From positions 1-64,000 of the forward strand of contig JAFGJS010000054.1 in NCBI GenBank assembly GCA_016928995.1: DNA of 64,000 nt, read 5' to 3'. The stretch's first letter is position 1. Every line of letters begins with the position of its first letter. Shown here piece after piece: positions 37,289 through 45,363 of this stretch. The notes under the pieces are model-generated. The model was not told the DNA's origin. It worked only from the letters and a program-made list of their open reading frames with translations, and did not search any database. The DNA comes from Candidatus Sumerlaeota bacterium (GTDB taxonomy: Bacteria; Sumerlaeota; Sumerlaeia; JAFGJS01). The translations under genes and the position numbers were made by a program.

Positions 37289-39760
37289 ATGAACGCTCGC
37301 CAGGAAAACAAGCAGTTCCGTCTGTTGACGGTGGAAGATGAGGAACAGATCTTGGAACTGGCCATGCTCCGTCTGGGAGAATATGGCTATACGATCGATC
37401 CCGCCAGCACGGGCGCGAAAGCACTCGAACTGCTGAAAAAAAACGATTATGATTTGATGCTGCTGGATTACCGGCTGCCGGACATGACCGGACTGCAGCT
37501 CATCGAACGCCTGCAAAAAACCAAGTCACCGCCGCCCTTCATCGTCATGTCCGGGCATAGCGACATCAAGATTTCATCCGAAATGGTCAAAGCCGGAGCG
37601 CGCGACTTTCTGGTCAAAGATCCCCATTTCTTCGAGCTGCTGCCGATCACCGTCCGCAGAAACCTGGAGCAAAACGCGCTCGAGGCCGAAGTCGCGGAGA
37701 TGGAGGAATTGCGCCAGGCCCTGCGCCGCGCCGAAGCCGCCAACGAAGCTAAAAGCGAATTCCTGGCCAGCATGAGCCACGAAATCCGCACACCGATGAA
37801 CGGCATCATGGGCATCCTGAATTTCCTGATCAAAACCGTCCAGGACGAGCAACAGCACGCCTATCTCCGCACGGCCCGCCAATCCGCGCAGGAACTGCTC
37901 CGCATCATCAACGACATCCTCGATTTCTCTAAAGTCGAAGCCGGCAAACTCATCATCGAATGCATCGACTTCGACCTCCATGAATGCATCGAAGAACTCG
38001 GCGACATCCATGCCCAACGCGCCCAGGAGCGCGGAAACGAACTCATCATCGCCATCGACTCCAATACGCCCCGCTGGATCAAGGGCGATCCCGTGCGCCT
38101 GCATCAGGTTCTGAACAACCTCGTCGGCAACGCGCTCAAATTCACACGCGACGGCGAAGTGATCGTCTCCGTCAAGATGAAAGAGTCCCAAGCCGAAACC
38201 AACATGCTCGAATTTTGCGTCCGCGACACTGGCATCGGCATCTCGCACGAAGCGCAGCAACGCATCTTTGAGCCCTTCATGCAATACGATCAGACCACCG
38301 CCCGGAAATTCGGCGGCTCCGGACTCGGGCTGGCCATCTCGCGCAAACTCGTCCGCCTGATGGGCGGCGAGATCACGCTCGAAAGCGAAAAGGGCGGCGG
38401 CGCCGAATTCCATTTCACCATCCCCGCCGGTCAATCAAGGCTGCAGGTTCAACTCGGCTCGCAATCGCTGGAAACCCTCCGAGGCGTCCGGGTGCTGCTG
38501 GCCGAAACGCACGTCGTGGCCAACCAGGCCCTCGCCGGGCAAATGCAACGCTGGGGCTGCGAAGTCACCCCCGCCTACTCCGTCCATCAAGCCTGGCAGC
38601 TCGTCGAACAAGCCTACGGAACCGGCAGGCCGTTTCAAATCGGCGTGTTCGACTTCCACTTCCCGGACGGCACGGCGGTCGACCTGGCGCGGCGCCTGCG
38701 CAGAAGCGACGGCGCCTCAGCCCTGGCCCTGATTCTCATCTCCGGCACCATCGAACTGGACCGCCAGGAAGTCGATGCATGCGGCTTCCAGCAAGTCCTC
38801 TCCAAACCCGCTCGCGCATCCATGCTCCGCCTCGCGCTCCACGAGTGCCTTCACGCCGAAAAAAACTCAACAGAGCGCACAAAAACAGCGCAACGCAAGG
38901 CAACGCCCAATCCCAAACAAAACTACCGCATCCTGATCGTCGAAGACAACGAGACCAACCGGCAAGTCATGAAGCTGCACCTGGAATCCTTCGGGCTGCA
39001 ATGCGACCCGGCCTGCGACGGCATCGCCGCTCTCGTCGCCATGAAAAGCACAACCTACGATTTAATCATGCTCGATTGCCAGATGCCCATGATGGACGGA
39101 TTTGACACCGCCCGCAGAATCCGGGAATGGGAACGAGGCGAGAGGCGCGTTCCAATTGTCGCCGTGACGGCGCACGCATTGACCGGATACCGCCAAAAAT
39201 GCCTGGAAGCCGGCATGGACGACTACATCTGCAAACCCATTGAGGAAGAAGAACTGCTGAGCGTCCTGACCCGCCTTCTCCCGGACTTCACCTGTCAACC
39301 GCATGAACAGATCGGCCGGATCATTCCATCGCCACCTCACGAGCACGCAACGCCGGACGCCGGCCTCAGGCGGGACATCCTGGCGGAATCGCCGAACGAG
39401 CAGATGGTGCTGGGAGGGCTGCGCTTCAACCTTACGCGCCTGAAAAACCTGAGCCGCATCAACGCCGATATCGCCGAGATGATCCATCGCTTTTGCATCA
39501 ATAAAAAAAAGAACCTGGACGACATGGAACTCGCCCTGGAAATGAGAGATCTCGCCAGCATCGCACTTTTGAGCCACAGCATCAGGGGCGCCGGATCGGA
39601 GCTCGGGCTCAAAGACATCATGGAAGCCGCGCAGACCATGGAACAGCTGGCCGAAGCTGAGAAACTCGATGAAATCGCCGAATGGATCCCGCGCCTTCGC
39701 GGGCTGATCGACGTTCTGGATCAAATCGATCTGAAACACCTTCCCGTCGAAGGCCGTTGA
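37289..39760 (+). CDS. Cytoplasmic hybrid histidine kinase, REC-HisKA-HATPase-REC-REC-HPt
   Basis: 823 residues, no membrane helix. Domains in order: receiver 1 (about 10-125, phospho-acceptor D60), a coiled linker with HisKA (H164 in [12 protein letters not shown]), HATPase (N-box [15 protein letters not shown]-boxes DTGIGI and GGSGLGLAI), receiver 2 (about 390-510; D455 present but only one residue of the N-terminal acidic pair), receiver 3 (about 545-665, D596, K in ICKPI) and an HPt domain (about 710-810, H763 in [12 protein letters not shown]). It can run a full phosphorelay within one chain, fed by another kinase through receiver 1. No output regulator is adjacent. Confidence 0.92.
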   Translation: MNARQENKQFRLLTVEDEEQILELAMLRLGEYGYTIDPASTGAKALELLKKNDYDLMLLDYRLPDMTGLQLIERLQKTKSPPPFIVMSGHSDIKISSEMVKAGARDFLVKDPHFFELLPITVRRNLEQNALEAEVAEMEELRQALRRAEAANEAKSEFLASMSHEIRTPMNGIMGILNFLIKTVQDEQQHAYLRTARQSAQELLRIINDILDFSKVEAGKLIIECIDFDLHECIEELGDIHAQRAQERGNELIIAIDSNTPRWIKGDPVRLHQVLNNLVGNALKFTRDGEVIVSVKMKESQAETNMLEFCVRDTGIGISHEAQQRIFEPFMQYDQTTARKFGGSGLGLAISRKLVRLMGGEITLESEKGGGAEFHFTIPAGQSRLQVQLGSQSLETLRGVRVLLAETHVVANQALAGQMQRWGCEVTPAYSVHQAWQLVEQAYGTGRPFQIGVFDFHFPDGTAVDLARRLRRSDGASALALILISGTIELDRQEVDACGFQQVLSKPARASMLRLALHECLHAEKNSTERTKTAQRKATPNPKQNYRILIVEDNETNRQVMKLHLESFGLQCDPACDGIAALVAMKSTTYDLIMLDCQMPMMDGFDTARRIREWERGERRVPIVAVTAHALTGYRQKCLEAGMDDYICKPIEEEELLSVLTRLLPDFTCQPHEQIGRIIPSPPHEHATPDAGLRRDILAESPNEQMVLGGLRFNLTRLKNLSRINADIAEMIHRFCINKKKNLDDMELALEMRDLASIALLSHSIRGAGSELGLKDIMEAAQTMEQLAEAEKLDEIAEWIPRLRGLIDVLDQIDLKHLPVEGR

Positions 39761-39776
39761 AAACAACACGTCGATT

Positions 39777-39880
39777 TTGAGCGTTTCTTGCTTTGTTGAA
39801 AACCTTATCTCGTACTCCTACTCATCGTAGCGGCACTCTTTCTCGAATTGATCGCTTTCGTGCCGATTGTAACATATAGC
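39777..39880 (+). repeat. Dispersed hexamer repeat, copy 2
   Basis: TTGAGCGTTTCTTGCTTTGTTGAAAA, then CTCGTACTC-type hexamers, CGTAGCGGCACTC, CTCGAATTGATCGCTTTCGTGCCG and ATTGTAAC. Apart from its first 10 nt, this is colinear with the reverse complement of the right two-thirds of the element at 45130-45284. Lies between the convergent kinase genes at 39760 and 40108. Confidence 0.7.
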
Positions 39881-40107
39881 GTAAACATAAAGGCGGGTTG
39901 CCTCCCTTTTCAATTGAGGCGTCCTACGGACAGCCTCGTGTTTTGGATTTATCCTGATCCGCAAAATGAACGCTGTTTACGAAACGGTCCAAACGCATCA
40001 ACCAAGCTCTCAACCAGACTATGAATCACACCGAATGAAATAAAAGAACATGCGCCGTACGTAGATCCTTGCGGAAATTTCTCTGAACCGGCAGACACAG
40101 CAGCCGC

Positions 40108-41361
40108 TCAATTCAGTTGAACCTCGACATCGCCCAAACGCAGACGATCACCGGCTTGAACCAGCAATGATCTCTTGTCAGGAAGCCGGATCCATTCTAT
40201 TCCGCTCCAGCGATAGGAGCCATTTCTGCCAACGGACTCAAGCCATGTCTCGGGTCCGATGCGATGGAAGATGGCATGCCGCTCCGACACCATCCGAGAG
40301 TTCCCCAGCTCCGTGCGGCCAATCACCGTCGAACCGTTCACTAAATGGATCGCGCCGCCATGGCCGCTGATCCTCATGGTCAAATGCGGGTACGGGGCGC
40401 CGCATAGCGGGCAAGCAATCTTTGATACATCAATAATGCAAGGGCAGCCGCATTTGGGATTCGGGCAGCAATATACGGCATGAAACGCCTTGTTGAGATT
40501 ATCCTTCCATCTGTTCGCTGACGGCCGTTCTGCCGGATGAACGCTCACGGCATTCCGGAACAATCTCGCCAGATCGGTGTTCAGAATCGCGGTGGGATAT
40601 CCAAACGTCTTGCCCCCCCCGCCTGGATCCGTGTATGCAGGATCCATCAGCCACTTGCCGGCGCACATCGCCTTCTGGAAATCATTCGCGTTGCTGTCGT
40701 TGCCTGCGGAAGGATGACAGAGAAGAATGATTTCATGCATCAACACGCCCAGCGAATACAGGTCTGTCAACAGCGTCGGCACAGCAGGCCGCTCTTGCGC
40801 CAAAGCCTTTCGCAATTCAGGGGCCATGTAGAGATTGTGCCCGATGCACGGCGGCGGCGGAATCCCTGGAGCGCTGAAATTATCCAAATCGATAATCGCG
40901 AGATGCAGCGCGGTGCCAATACGATGGACGATCAGATTCTCTGCGTGCAGGTCGCCATGGGCGATCTCACGATCGTGCAGCACGCAGATTGCATGAGCCA
41001 ACGCGATAGCCAGCTGCAATTCTTCAATGAACGTCGACTTGGGATTTCGCAGAAACTCTTCGAGCAATTGCCCCTGCGCCAACGGCGTGTAATGCCCAAC
41101 CAGGCTTCCTTCGCTCAACATATCGACAGGAGGCATAAGGACAGGACATGCTGAATGCAAATCTTGATCGATCAGAAACCGCAAGCGTTCTACTGTGGCG
41201 CTTTTCACGAATCGCTTGTGGAAGACTTTCAGCACGCCATCCTGACCAGTATCGGCCTCGGTCACCCGATAAGCCTCGCCCTGCCCTCCCGCCTTGATCA
41301 TGCTTTTAACGCAGAGACATCGACCGGAATCGGTTTTAATGATTTCGCCTTTTGGGATCAT
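40108..41361 (-). CDS. Ser/Thr protein kinase with zinc ribbon and FHA domain
   Basis: 417 residues; start at 41361 (MIPKGEII) with AAGGAGG 7 nt upstream. Kinase domain 1-290: glycine loop GGQGEAY, K45 in VLKVF, catalytic HGDLHAEN (D137, N142) and metal-binding DLD (D158) in place of DFG. Residues 298-321 form a zinc ribbon (CCPNPKCGCPC to CPLC). An FHA phosphothreonine-binding domain fills 345-417 (IGRTELGNS, SERHA, GRNGSY). HGD kinases with zinc ribbons occur with TerY-type vWA and PP2C genes, which are exactly its neighbours. Likely phosphorylates system proteins that FHA then reads. Last gene of the locus. Confidence 0.88.
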   Translation of the reverse strand: MIPKGEIIKTDSGRCLCVKSMIKAGGQGEAYRVTEADTGQDGVLKVFHKRFVKSATVERLRFLIDQDLHSACPVLMPPVDMLSEGSLVGHYTPLAQGQLLEEFLRNPKSTFIEELQLAIALAHAICVLHDREIAHGDLHAENLIVHRIGTALHLAIIDLDNFSAPGIPPPPCIGHNLYMAPELRKALAQERPAVPTLLTDLYSLGVLMHEIILLCHPSAGNDSNANDFQKAMCAGKWLMDPAYTDPGGGGKTFGYPTAILNTDLARLFRNAVSVHPAERPSANRWKDNLNKAFHAVYCCPNPKCGCPCIIDVSKIACPLCGAPYPHLTMRISGHGGAIHLVNGSTVIGRTELGNSRMVSERHAIFHRIGPETWLESVGRNGSYRWSGIEWIRLPDKRSLLVQAGDRLRLGDVEVQLN

Positions 41362-41377
41362 TGCATGGCCTCCTTTC

Positions 41378-43237
41378 TCAAACAACGGTCTCCAATGACG
41401 GCAGGCTGACATTATTTGCTTTCGCTTTTTCTTGAACTTGCCAGAATCCTTGAGTCAGTCTGGGGCTCGCGCCATACCCCATAATGCCCAGCGTAAGATT
41501 GTCGTCGCAGATATAACCAATGTTGTCCTTATAAGCAGCTAACTCCATCACGATATGCTCGGCGGTTTTCTGAAAATCGCCATTGCGCTGGATGCAGCCC
41601 CGCAACACGTCCTTCGGAAAAGTCGGCGGCACTCTGTCGAAAACGCCATCCGTGCCCGCGACGAGGAGATCGCTGGTTTCACACTTCACCGATCCAGTGA
41701 CAGGCTCCCCTTCCATTTTGGGGCCAAGCGAAGCGGCAAGAACATTGACTGTGAATGCATCCGCTTTCTGCGGTTCAAGGAACCGGCGAACCTCTCCCGA
41801 TGCCTTGACGATATAACCGCCGCCGTCGCCGATATAGGCATAGCCAACCTCATGCTGATTCCTGATGACAACGATAAGAGTCGTGCGAAGACCGCCGCGC
41901 AAGCTGGTGATGTTGAGTTTTTCTCCCTCCATCATCAGTTGATGAGCGGCATCGCTGATCGCTTCAGCGGCGGCGTCCTCAGCATGAGGGGCGCGTCTTC
42001 GCGACATGCCGTATGCTCGAATAATCGAATTCGCCGCGCTCATGGCCGCCAGATACGAAGCTCTCCGCCCATGGGGCACCCCGCCGCAGCCATCCGCGAT
42101 GATGAGGACATTGTACCTGTCAATCTGAAAACATAAGCCATAATCCTGATTTTCCGCTTTGACGTTGCCCTTGCTCGTCGCCAATCCGATTTCCCATGAT
42201 TTTGCCGGCAACCGCGGCTTGATTCGGAATCGCGAGGTCTTGCTGGCGGATTCGATCATCATCTGCATCTGTTCATCCGGCGAGGGCGGCGGCGGCGGCT
42301 CTTGGCGCGTCGGCTCGATCTTGATTGTTATTTCTTGATCTTGATCTTGATTGTGCACCGCGTCCATATCCACATCCGTTACCAGCGGCGTCATTAGGCT
42401 CTCATCGTCGATTACGCACGACTCATCCGAACAGAAAATTCCTTGTTCAATCTGGCCGTTGCGCTTGCCGGCTTCCATCCGTCGAGCCATTAGATAACTG
42501 AAGCCCATGATCACGATCGCCCAGAGACCCAGCTGCGCTGCGCCGAATTTTTTTTGCAGCCGGATCAAATCCTCATACAAAACCGCGACATCGCGGTCAG
42601 CCATTCCTCCATCAACGCCTTCACTGTTGATGACCTGAGCGTCAGACTTATCAGCCGTGAAATTCATAAGCGGCTTGGCGTTGTCAAAATGCTGCTCGAC
42701 TGGCGTCGCCAACAAGGTATTGCTGGTTGTCAGCTGATCCAATCGGCTCTCAATAATCTGGAGCCTGGCGGCGGCCTGTTCCCGATCCCGAACGATTGCT
42801 TTGCCCAATGCATCCCTGACTTCTTCCATATTCAGCTCAAGCTCCTTGATTTGATCCTGCGCCTTGTCGACTTGATCCTGGATTGCGCGATTACCAACGG
42901 CTTCCCGCAGCTTCAGGATTTCCGCTTCAAGCGCATTGATTCTTTGCATCGTTTCGCTTGTCGCCTGGGAAAGCGTCGGGACGCCGGTTGTTGTCACATC
43001 ATGATCAACCAGCTGCAACTCCACGGGAAACGCGCGTTGAACGAGAAAGAGCGTCAAAATCATAACTATGATAGCAATGACGCATTTCAGGAAGATGCGC
43101 CTGCCGGAATGCGCCGACGTTGCGTCAGACATGACCGTCAAGCCGTCCTTCTTGATTACTGGTTGGATCGGACATACACTGAAAGCGCCGATCAAAGCCA
43201 AATAATCCTTCTGTTCTTGAGTGGGGGGTGTACGCAT
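41378..43237 (-). CDS. Transmembrane PP2C-family protein phosphatase
   Basis: 619 residues. A first helix (about 49-67) and a second (about 235-251) enclose a coiled-coil segment (about 90-175) predicted to be periplasmic. Then come an acidic linker with a Pro run (EPPPPPSPDEQ) and a PP2C domain (349-600). Metal-binding motifs are intact: AENQD (E362, D365), ADGCGG (D382, G383), GTDGVFD and CDDNLTLGI. AAGGAGG precedes the ATG by 8 nt. It probably removes phosphates placed by the adjacent kinase and may sense an envelope signal through its outer coiled coil. The membrane-anchored form is unusual among TerY-associated PP2Cs, which are normally soluble. Confidence 0.88.
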   Translation of the reverse strand: MRTPPTQEQKDYLALIGAFSVCPIQPVIKKDGLTVMSDATSAHSGRRIFLKCVIAIIVMILTLFLVQRAFPVELQLVDHDVTTTGVPTLSQATSETMQRINALEAEILKLREAVGNRAIQDQVDKAQDQIKELELNMEEVRDALGKAIVRDREQAAARLQIIESRLDQLTTSNTLLATPVEQHFDNAKPLMNFTADKSDAQVINSEGVDGGMADRDVAVLYEDLIRLQKKFGAAQLGLWAIVIMGFSYLMARRMEAGKRNGQIEQGIFCSDESCVIDDESLMTPLVTDVDMDAVHNQDQDQEITIKIEPTRQEPPPPPSPDEQMQMMIESASKTSRFRIKPRLPAKSWEIGLATSKGNVKAENQDYGLCFQIDRYNVLIIADGCGGVPHGRRASYLAAMSAANSIIRAYGMSRRRAPHAEDAAAEAISDAAHQLMMEGEKLNITSLRGGLRTTLIVVIRNQHEVGYAYIGDGGGYIVKASGEVRRFLEPQKADAFTVNVLAASLGPKMEGEPVTGSVKCETSDLLVAGTDGVFDRVPPTFPKDVLRGCIQRNGDFQKTAEHIVMELAAYKDNIGYICDDNLTLGIMGYGASPRLTQGFWQVQEKAKANNVSLPSLETVV

Positions 43238-43274
43238 AGTAGCAACCTCCTTGGAATTGCCCTGCGAGAATGGA

Positions 43275-43970
43275 CTACTGCTGTTGAATCATCGCCAAAG
43301 CGTTTGAGGCGTTTGTGCCCGCCGCCATTGTCGTCGTCATTGTCGCGCCGACAGCCGCAAGAAAACTTCGCAGCTCAGAGCCTTTGGAGCATCGATAAAA
43401 GTGCTGCGACGTGCTTGCCAGGGCGCGCATCAACTCCTCATCCGCATCATGGCCGAACGCAACAGTCACAACATCAGCGATGTCTTTCAACGAAGCGGCG
43501 ATGACGCGGGGATCAGGCCCCTTGTTGTGACATCCATCCGTGAAAACAATGACCACCGGCTTCAGGTAGCGCACGTTATCCTGAACGTCAGCTTCGGCTT
43601 TCATTAAGATTGAAAATGCGTCTTCAAGACCCGCTGAAATATTGGTGCTGGTGTTGAATATGCTTACGGAGAGCTCTTTCAGCTTTCCACAAAGCGCCGT
43701 CGCCTTTTCATTGTCATGGATAATTTCGGAAGTCCTGGCGAAGTCGATCACAGAAACGTAAAAACCATCCTTATTCTCAGGCTCCGCAAGTTCGGCCACC
43801 AGGTCGCGGCATGCGGCCGAAGCGCATTTGGCTTTTTTTCCATACATTGATCCGGATTTGTCGCGAACAAGGACCACCCTCTGTTTTGCATTGCGACTGA
43901 TCCAGCTGGGCCGCCGAAAACCGGCGTATACATCATCCAACAGCGGCGAATCATCACTTTGGCTGATCAT
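43275..43970 (-). CDS. TerY-like vWA domain protein
   Basis: 231 residues, almost only a vWA domain. The MIDAS is complete: D37-K-S-G-S41, the Thr in STNIS and FTDGCHNKG. A short Ala/Thr-rich tail (MTTTMAAGTNASNAL) follows. AAAGGAGC precedes the ATG. TerY-type vWA proteins act as metal-dependent scaffolds with a kinase and a phosphatase; these follow here with gaps of 37 and 16 nt. Confidence 0.87.
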   Translation of the reverse strand: MISQSDDSPLLDDVYAGFRRPSWISRNAKQRVVLVRDKSGSMYGKKAKCASAACRDLVAELAEPENKDGFYVSVIDFARTSEIIHDNEKATALCGKLKELSVSIFNTSTNISAGLEDAFSILMKAEADVQDNVRYLKPVVIVFTDGCHNKGPDPRVIAASLKDIADVVTVAFGHDADEELMRALASTSQHFYRCSKGSELRSFLAAVGATMTTTMAAGTNASNALAMIQQQ

Positions 43971-43986
43971 GATAGCGCTCCTTTGA

Positions 43987-44736
43987 TTAGGCGGTCGTCA
44001 TCCGCATCGGCACGGTGCCGCCGCTCGAAACAGTGACGACAATCGATGCGGCGAGCTGCTCAGCGATCCTCTGCAGTTCGTCAGGATCTGGATCGTTGCT
44101 GATCTGGAAGACCAGGCCCTCGGCCAAGTCGGCCAACTCCTGCAGCATCGGCGTCGGTTCGCAGATCAAATACAGCAGGATTCCTTTGTCCTTGATCAGC
44201 ATCCCAAGATCGCCGGCCGAAACGCCGGATTTCGCCGGCTTCGTATCCGCGGTCATGAACGCGACGATGGCCCCGCGCGCACGAGAAGGATCGGCGGTCC
44301 ATGGAACGCGATCGAGCAGCGACTCAATCGCATCAAGGTGATGTTCCGGTGGATCTCCGCCGCCGCCATAAGAGATTTTCTTGATGTCATCAATGGCCTG
44401 CTCAGGCGTGCCGGCGTCCGTATGCATGATGATCTCCTGACCCTCATCGAGATCGCCGTGCGTTTGAACCCAGCATTTGACATCGCGAGCCTTGGCGGCG
44501 ACCTGCGACGCGATAATCTCATAAGCCGCTCCGATTCCAGACTGGAACCGCTCAGACGATCCCGTTCGATCAACGGTCACAGCCAGATCCACCTCGCATT
44601 GAATCTTGGGACGCGATGCGGGATTGAATAGCATGAGATCGTTTTGCCCCTGAGATTCCCGGATTCTCCATGCGCAATGAGGGCACGCATCCACAGCAGC
44701 ATCAATCGGGGTTTGGCAAGAAGGACAGTACATCAT
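43987..44736 (-). CDS. vWA protein with N-terminal zinc ribbon
   Basis: 249 residues; start at 44736 fixed by AAGGAG 8 nt upstream (a longer frame to 44820 is unlikely). C4-P-S-C7 and C18-P-H-C21 form a zinc ribbon. The vWA domain begins near 46 and has a D-R-T-G-S MIDAS variant (D56-S60), GGGGDPPEHHLDAIESLL, and FMTADTKPAKSG in the third loop. This subtype with DxTGS is frequent in stress- and MoxR-linked vWA proteins. First gene of the four-gene signalling cassette, after the repeat-containing gap. Confidence 0.85.
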   Translation of the reverse strand: MMYCPSCQTPIDAAVDACPHCAWRIRESQGQNDLMLFNPASRPKIQCEVDLAVTVDRTGSSERFQSGIGAAYEIIASQVAAKARDVKCWVQTHGDLDEGQEIIMHTDAGTPEQAIDDIKKISYGGGGDPPEHHLDAIESLLDRVPWTADPSRARGAIVAFMTADTKPAKSGVSAGDLGMLIKDKGILLYLICEPTPMLQELADLAEGLVFQISNDPDPDELQRIAEQLAASIVVTVSSGGTVPMRMTTA

Positions 44737-44876
44737 GGTTCGCTCTCCTTTGTGATAAATTGTTATGGCTCTCGAAAGTTCTATCGCTGGCAAATCCTGT
44801 AATCTGGCCGGACCATGCACGGTGCGTTAGAACTCCCAAGAACTACTATTAATCGTCCGATCAACAATTTTTGGGG

Positions 44877-44927
44877 GTTCGTGATTGTCAGTATTAAAAT
44901 TTTAACTACGATGCTGATTTCACGAAC
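44877..44927. promoter_or_regulatory. Palindromic operator-like site before the vWA/PP2C/kinase cassette
   Basis: Outer 8-bp arms (44877-44884 and 44920-44927) flank a 12-bp perfect AT palindrome (44894-44905). Lies about 140-190 nt upstream of the first cassette gene on the minus strand. Confidence 0.35.
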
Positions 44928-45129
44928 GAACATTTGTATTTTCCCTTTGTTGATTCCTTCTATTATCTACTAATGATCATCAGCCCGTTTTCTTTCACGG
45001 CAGGGATTCGTTAATGCACATTTTTTTTCGAATCGGCATCGATAGAAGATTTGAAGCGGGAGGGAAGATCTTAAAACGGCGGCAATACTGCGTATCAATC
45101 CACGGCGAAACGTTTTATTGAGCGGTTCT

Positions 45130-45284
45130 TGCTCTGTTGAAAGGCTATGAATTTATAATCGCACTCGTACGCGTACTCGTACTCGATAATAAGTTACAAT
45201 CCGGCACGAAAGCGATTAAATCGAGCACGAGTACGAGTGCCGCTACGCTGAGTACGAGTACGAGATAGGATTTTCAACAAAGCA
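45130..45284. mobile_element. MITE-like element with hexamer arrays
   Basis: 155 bp with terminal inverted repeats TGCTCTGTTGAAA and TTTCAACAAAGCA (12 of 13 matching) and a perfect 9-bp direct repeat AGCGGTTCT on both sides (45121-45129 and 45285-45293) like a target duplication. The inside holds two GAGTAC-type arrays in opposite orientation (45162-45184 and 45222-45265). Non-coding. The copy at 39.8 kb is also preceded by AGCGTTTCT, so the flank could instead belong to the element or reflect target choice. Confidence 0.55.
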
Positions 45285-45363
45285 AGCGGTTCTTAAAAGC
45301 CTTGTCCGCAACCATTGAATGCGGCCCAGTCGGCCGGCGACAGTTGAGTTTCAATGCAGCGCG

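Larger units (their letters stand above)
44737..45363. other. Repeat-containing gap between the two parts of the locus
   Basis: 627 nt without a gene, the only sizeable gap in the locus. 44877-44927 holds an inverted repeat GTTCGTGA / TCACGAAC around TTAAAATTTTAA (44894-44905), which looks like an operator and is placed where a promoter for the vWA gene should be. 45118-45294 is the MITE-like repeat. No other signal recognised. Confidence 0.5.
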
